A stretch of DNA of 64,000 nt, taken from the NCBI GenBank assembly GCA_026874595.1, contig CM049312.1, positions 57,231,429 to 57,295,428 on the forward strand. The letters run 5' to 3'. The notes beneath the pieces are model-generated. The model did not search any database, had not been told where the DNA came from, and was given only the letters and a program-made list of their open reading frames with translations. Below are positions 59,451 through 64,000 of this stretch, one piece after another (positions within the stretch are counted from its first letter, which is position 1; every line of letters starts with the position of its first letter). The position numbers were made by a program, and so were the translations under genes. The stretch comes from Sipunculus nudus (taxonomy: Eukaryota; Annelida; Sipuncula; Golfingiida; Sipunculidae).

Positions 59451-59607
59451 AGATCATACTCATCTGACATATTAAAACGTGTAACTTTCATATAACTTAT
59501 GAGCTATGATAGTTAGACCACGACTATTTTGGGTAGTTTTGCTGTAAACGTTGTTTGGTCCGTTTGTTGGAATTGGCCCGTCGTCCTATCGTATATTTAA
59601 AGGGATT

Positions 59608-59794
59608 GCAGGGGCGGATCCAGGATTTTGGGAAGGTGAGGCTCCAACCCTATAAAAAGATCCTCTGGTCCGGAAAAGGAAGGGCCCAGATCGCATAATT
59701 TGGTTTAGAACCCTAAAAAAAGGTTGTTTCGGCTGAAAGGGGAAGGGGAGAGGGTCCGGACTCCCTGCATCCCACCCCTCTATATCCGCCAATG
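59608..59794. mobile_element. Dispersed element family C, copy 4
   Basis: Starts 'caggggcggatccaggattt' and ends 'tatatccgccaatgg', so the ends are inverted GGCGGAT copies. The interior has 'cctctggtccggaaaagga' and 'ggagagggtccggactccc' blocks. It is about 187 bp and non-coding. The open frame at 59586-59792 (minus) is this element. Confidence 0.6.
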
Positions 59795-59799
59795 GATTG

Positions 59800-62700
59800 T
59801 TATAGGACCGTTATTTAATTATTAGTAATTAACAGTAATTTATATGAGCTCTTTTTAATCTGGATGAATTTGCAACATATAAGAAGAGAAAATACAAAAG
59901 ATGAAAAAGAATTTGTGTATTTTTTTTTAATTATACACTCAAGTGACTTCAGTCTTCTAAAAAAATCTCATAACGGTATTTTATTGACCCCAGTTTTTCA
60001 GCCTCGGAAAGATCCTCTCTGTAATTTCTTGTAATCGTTACAGGAACTCTTCTTGGTATAGAAAATAAAATGTTTGTCGTATCGTTTCTTTGATCAGTAC
60101 AGAAGACGCATACTTTTCATCACAGTGCGATTAAATTTTCGAAAGTCCGGGGACCTAAAACATGTGTATGATCTCTCTTCTTCAACGAACTTGCAACATT
60201 GACCGCTTGACCAAAGGGTCAAATTTGTACGGCAGGCGATTAATGCCTTTAAATCAATGACAATATAATATCAATATATGTCAATATGTTATTAGCTAGT
60301 TACTAGTACTTAGATCTATGCACTACCTGGTTTTGTTTTGTATTGGGCATGTTACCAAGGCGACAACTTGTTTTAGTCATAAACAACTTGAAACAACGCT
60401 CTTCAGAATATTTTATCCACATTAACTTCTAAAATGAATCTCGTAATAGGCGTCTCCCTAAGTCTTTATAGGACATACTTTAAAGGATAAACCTTTTTTC
60501 TTTATGTTAACATTTGAGTATACAGTATTACGTTATGCTCGGAAGGGAGGGTCTTATGATAAGAGAAAAGAGAGGCTTACTCTTAAGGGCTTCACCGAGC
60601 GTCTTTCATTTATAATGAATGTTGCAGATAACTGATGGTTTTCATTAGGGTTTATACATCCATTTGCTGTTATTAATTGTTAATAAGTCCTTGAAGACCT
60701 TTTTTTCTGTCAGAAAAGCTACCAAACTCTCATATTTCTAGAATTCTTTGTATCAAATTTTCACACAGTTAATTTTGTCATTAGTCCGGGGAAAAATCAA
60801 ACTGTTGTATTATACAGTAATTAGTTTCCCATTGTTAATCCAAATTAACAGCAAAGGATCTGTTTTATTGTGGTTTTCTCATTAAAGCCCTTGTTATTCT
60901 GTAAAGATAATAAAGAGTCTAGTTTGTCTTCATATTAATGTACAGAAATTGCGTTCTCGCTCGGAATAAATCGTTTCTGTCGCGGCAGGATCGTAGATAA
61001 TTAAACAGTATCGTGTAGCTGATCAGACAATTAATTTCTCATTCTAGGCTGCGACAAATTGTTTGAAAGGGTAAACTTGGGGGGGGGGGGGGATTCTGAC
61101 AGGCGAAAACAAAAGCTTAAGATTAAGGAATCAGACGGTTGTGATTGAATCAGATAAAAATGGCATTGGGTCCTGAATTCATTTTAACAGACACTTTATT
61201 TTGGTAAAGGGTTTTGTGTTATACCTTACAGTTTTTCTGGATGTTTCTCGACTTATTATTCTTTTATATTCTAATATGTAGTTCAAATTTCCATACCAGA
61301 CGTTTGGAGCAGATTTTATAGCTGTTGGTCTGCCATTTTTGGAGTTACTGTTACAATGAAGTTTCTTTCACGATGCATGGGTTGTTAATACAGTATGCAA
61401 TTTTACATAATTGTGGTTTATTTTTTTTTTCTAAAACTATATAAAATTATGTTAATATATCCCCAACAAACATTGTCTAAGTTATGCGCACTATGACGTG
61501 ATGAAATTTAACCTTAATTTTCAAATTCGTTCCGAGATTTATTATTTAAGAACCCATATTCAAATGAAGAACCAGTGTGCTGTCCTATCTTAAGGTTTTA
61601 ATTTTCATACTGCAAATTATCATATTATGAAAATCTCGTAACGCGTGTGCATTGTCTTACTGCAAATGATAAACCAATCTTTACTTACCGTTGGCTTGCA
61701 GTCAGTTGAAGTTGGAAGCGGCGAATAAGTGTTGATTTTGTTATATATAACAAGTCCAGTGCTGAACCTCGCAGGTGTGACCAATATCTGGTGTATGCTT
61801 AATTGCAGTGAATACGATTCCCTATATTTCGCACCGCTGTTTAACACATAAAGTAAGGCACCCAGCGCAGTTCTTCACTGATGGATGAAGGTGGTAGCTT
61901 TGACGTGCTATCGTGTTGCTGTACATCTGCAGGTTGAATTGGCTGGTCCTGTACGCCACTGACGAAGCAAAATGTCACAGCAGAAGTTGGGCGTGACAGC
62001 GCGATCCCCCCAGGGAAACTTGGGCTCAATTTTTGCTAAAGTGACAGCGAGGCTCTCAGGCAGGTACCACCAATCTCCACACACAACGCTGGTATTGACG
62101 GACTCCGCTAGACTTTACAGGGACTACTAATAAATGCTGAACAAGCCGAGCACTGCCACACTGACATACTGAATAGGCGCTACTCTCTGCAGCGCTGTAA
62201 TCAGACTGTGATAGAATTTGTGCCGCACTTTATAAGTAATTTGGATCATGATGAATCTTTTATCGTTAGAAGTTGAGCTTAATCAAGTCATTTGCAGGCC
62301 TGGTCTATTTACAACTGGGATTCCCTCAACGTTGGAACGAACCTCTTTAAAAGCCTCAGCCAAGATGGAAACCACATATCTCTCTATATTATTATAACCA
62401 TTCATTTTTCATATACTTTTTTTCTGTATTAACTTAAAGGTCCTAAAATTAACTTGATTTTGCATGATTATAACTCGCTCCTGTTATACAGGAAGGAGGC
62501 TTATAAAGTTTGATGAGTTTATTTCTATATCCTGTTTTGAGTAAATTGGCTGTAGGTGGAACTTCTTGGGTCCCCATTGATGTAAAAACCATTGATTTCA
62601 ATTTATTTATATTTTTTATAATTCTATCTTCCCTATTTTTTTTGTTTGCGCAAGATTTCCTATGTGCCTGATTTAAAGAAAATGACTGAAATATGGAGAC

Positions 62701-63090
62701 AAAATTAGTCCTTTGCCACAGATTTTGCACCATATATTTATTTTTAACCTTTACCCTATTAGATAGCCGTTCACTCTGAAGCATATTTCCATTAGGCCTA
62801 TCGCTCACCTCTGTCTCTGCTGGGGCCTACCTTCGGGCAAAATATCAGTCATCGGTGACATATAAGCACCCGATGTTTATGATTGGCCTTAATTATTTCC
62901 TTGTACGTGTACCCACATAAGTATTAGATGTATCCTCTCCAATTATTTACCAGTCAAATTATAAAAACCATATTAATCTGTGTCTGACAATGCAGGTTTT
63001 ATCAACACATATTGGTTTGGCATATACACAGTGTATATCTACAAAGATGTGCTACCAGTAATGTAGAAATCTTTTGTCTAAAATCTGGTT
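59800..63090. other. No gene recognised
   Basis: AT-rich, with a poly-G run near 61080. Short frames at 61620-61847, 61841-62029 and 62449-62808 (all minus) have no recognisable domain, and the first two are not joined by plausible splice sites. Confidence 0.35.
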
Positions 63091-63096
63091 AACCCG

Positions 63097-63430
63097 TATT
63101 ACCATTTCCTCAGCGAGGAGGGTATGCTTTCATCTTCGTTCGTGCGTATGTTTGTGTGTTAGTTACCTACATAATCTCACGCAATCATGGACAGAATTTC
63201 ATGAAATGTTTAGGGCATTTGCGGTATGGACCAATGGACAATCGATTACAGTTTGGTGTGGATCCGGTCATGATCTGGATTAAGGGACGTCATCAAGGGA
63301 TATTCACAAATGTAGAGTCACTAATACACGAATGGAATAAAGGCCCAATTAGAGGATGTAAACACGGTTTCGCTGTACATCTCACAATAGGGAGGCTTGC
63401 ATTTATTAGAATGCATACTGCTAGTTGCAT
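63097..63430 (+). mobile_element. Dispersed element family B, copy 3
   Basis: Shares with 8843-9177 the blocks 'gtatgctttcatcttcgttc' (there 'gtatgcgttcattcccgttc'), 'caatcatgg/aaatcatgaacgga', 'ggtgtggatccggtcatgat' and 'atattca(g/c)aaatg', and the end 'gcatttattagaatgcatac'. Older and more diverged than the 18.3-kb copy. Confidence 0.6.
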
Positions 63431-63728
63431 TTAATGCACTCTCAGTGCACTCTCACAGAAGCACTCTTATTGTCATCGAGAGTGACATCACTGTCGGGAT
63501 CAATCATATTATTACATGTACACGGTGTGAACAGCCTAAGCCTTATAGAAATGCTCTTTACAAAAATCATTGTTTAATCCAATAGAGTATTTGACTGTTT
63601 CTGCGTGCATATGGGAAAGTATAAGAATTTTTAAGAACCCTGTACAAAATTATGTACAAAATTTATTCATTTTACATTGACATATGCGGAACTTTGTACA
63701 TAAAACAAACACATAAAAAATATAAAAC

Positions 63729-63733
63729 ATATA

Positions 63734-63773
<40 letters not shown>

Positions 63774-63787
63774 GTAATAATAATAAT
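63729..63787 (+). repeat. (TA)n(TAA)n microsatellite
   Basis: A short TA run followed by about 14 TAA units with one change. Confidence 0.95.
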
Positions 63788-64000
63788 CCTTGAACTTACA
63801 ATGTGAAAATATTAAGAAAACATTGGAGCCTATAAGTATCTTCATCCAAGGTGAGGTCCATGAGAAGATTCTTTTAATCAGTATATCATTTTACATTAAC
63901 ATAATCGTGCCAGTTTAGCATTACAGCGGGGAAAAAATTAGATGTCTGCGAAAATAGTATCATGCCGTCCTACCAGGAAAATGTAATGAATATTATGGTC

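Overview
This window looks like nuclear DNA of an invertebrate animal, most likely a marine mollusc or another lophotrochozoan. It is AT-rich and gene-poor, with long (TA)n, (CA)n, (GA)n and (TAA)n arrays, and its genes are split by introns. It also holds tRNA-derived SINEs, LINE and Penelope-like retroelement remnants, and a neuropeptide-receptor-type GPCR of a kind that is expanded in lophotrochozoans. The phylum is an inference; no species marker was seen.

The one confidently assigned host gene is on the minus strand. It is a class A GPCR (FMRFamide-receptor-like) of 381 aa, split into exon 1 (24412-23511: N-terminus to TM6 and the third extracellular loop) and exon 2 (13223-12980: TM7 and C-tail). 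The intron is 10,287 bp. The splice phases match and the joined protein gives a continuous TM7. On the plus strand there are weaker exon-like segments. These are a duplicated block at 32.1 and 33.4 kb, a TATA-preceded first-exon candidate at 36.57 kb, and three phase-compatible exon candidates at 54.46-54.62, 57.83-58.02 and 59.30-59.45 kb whose product I do not recognise.

Most of the rest is mobile or repetitive. By position: a ~400-bp tandem repeat (0.1-1.3 kb); a broken LINE (3.7-5.0 kb); five copies of one tRNA-headed SINE family (5.3, 6.0, 7.9, 31.5 and 36.0 kb); a homologous ~350-bp pair (6.4 and 10.1 kb); three copies of a dispersed element ending in a GGCGGAGGT-type motif (8.8, 18.3 and 63.1 kb); four copies of an element ending in GGCGGATCC (19.0, 27.1, 40.6 and 59.6 kb); an 18-bp array (20.5 kb); a 32-bp minisatellite (26.9-28.2 kb) interrupted by one of those elements; a LINE 3' end (34.65-35.03 kb); a MITE with ~35-bp inverted ends (43.89-44.23 kb); a second SINE (48.0 kb); a 1.44-kb pogo-like TIR element (49.70-51.14 kb); and a 5'-truncated Penelope-like element with YIDD reverse transcriptase and GIY-YIG nuclease (51.40-53.52 kb).

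The most interesting object is at 58.30-58.71 kb. It is a ~400-bp element made of two identical 103-bp direct repeats 301 bp apart. On the minus strand each repeat folds into a complete type I hammerhead ribozyme: CUGAUGA and GAAA cores, a 6-bp stem I, a hairpin stem II and a 3-bp stem III. This is the architecture of a retrozyme, a small non-autonomous retroelement whose RNA self-cleaves into a unit-length, circularisable RNA. Here the predicted monomer is 301 nt. It sits within TA repeats and inside the intron between two candidate exons, in antisense orientation. A Penelope-like element, the class often linked to hammerheads, lies about 5 kb away and has its own hammerhead-like motif near its 3' end.
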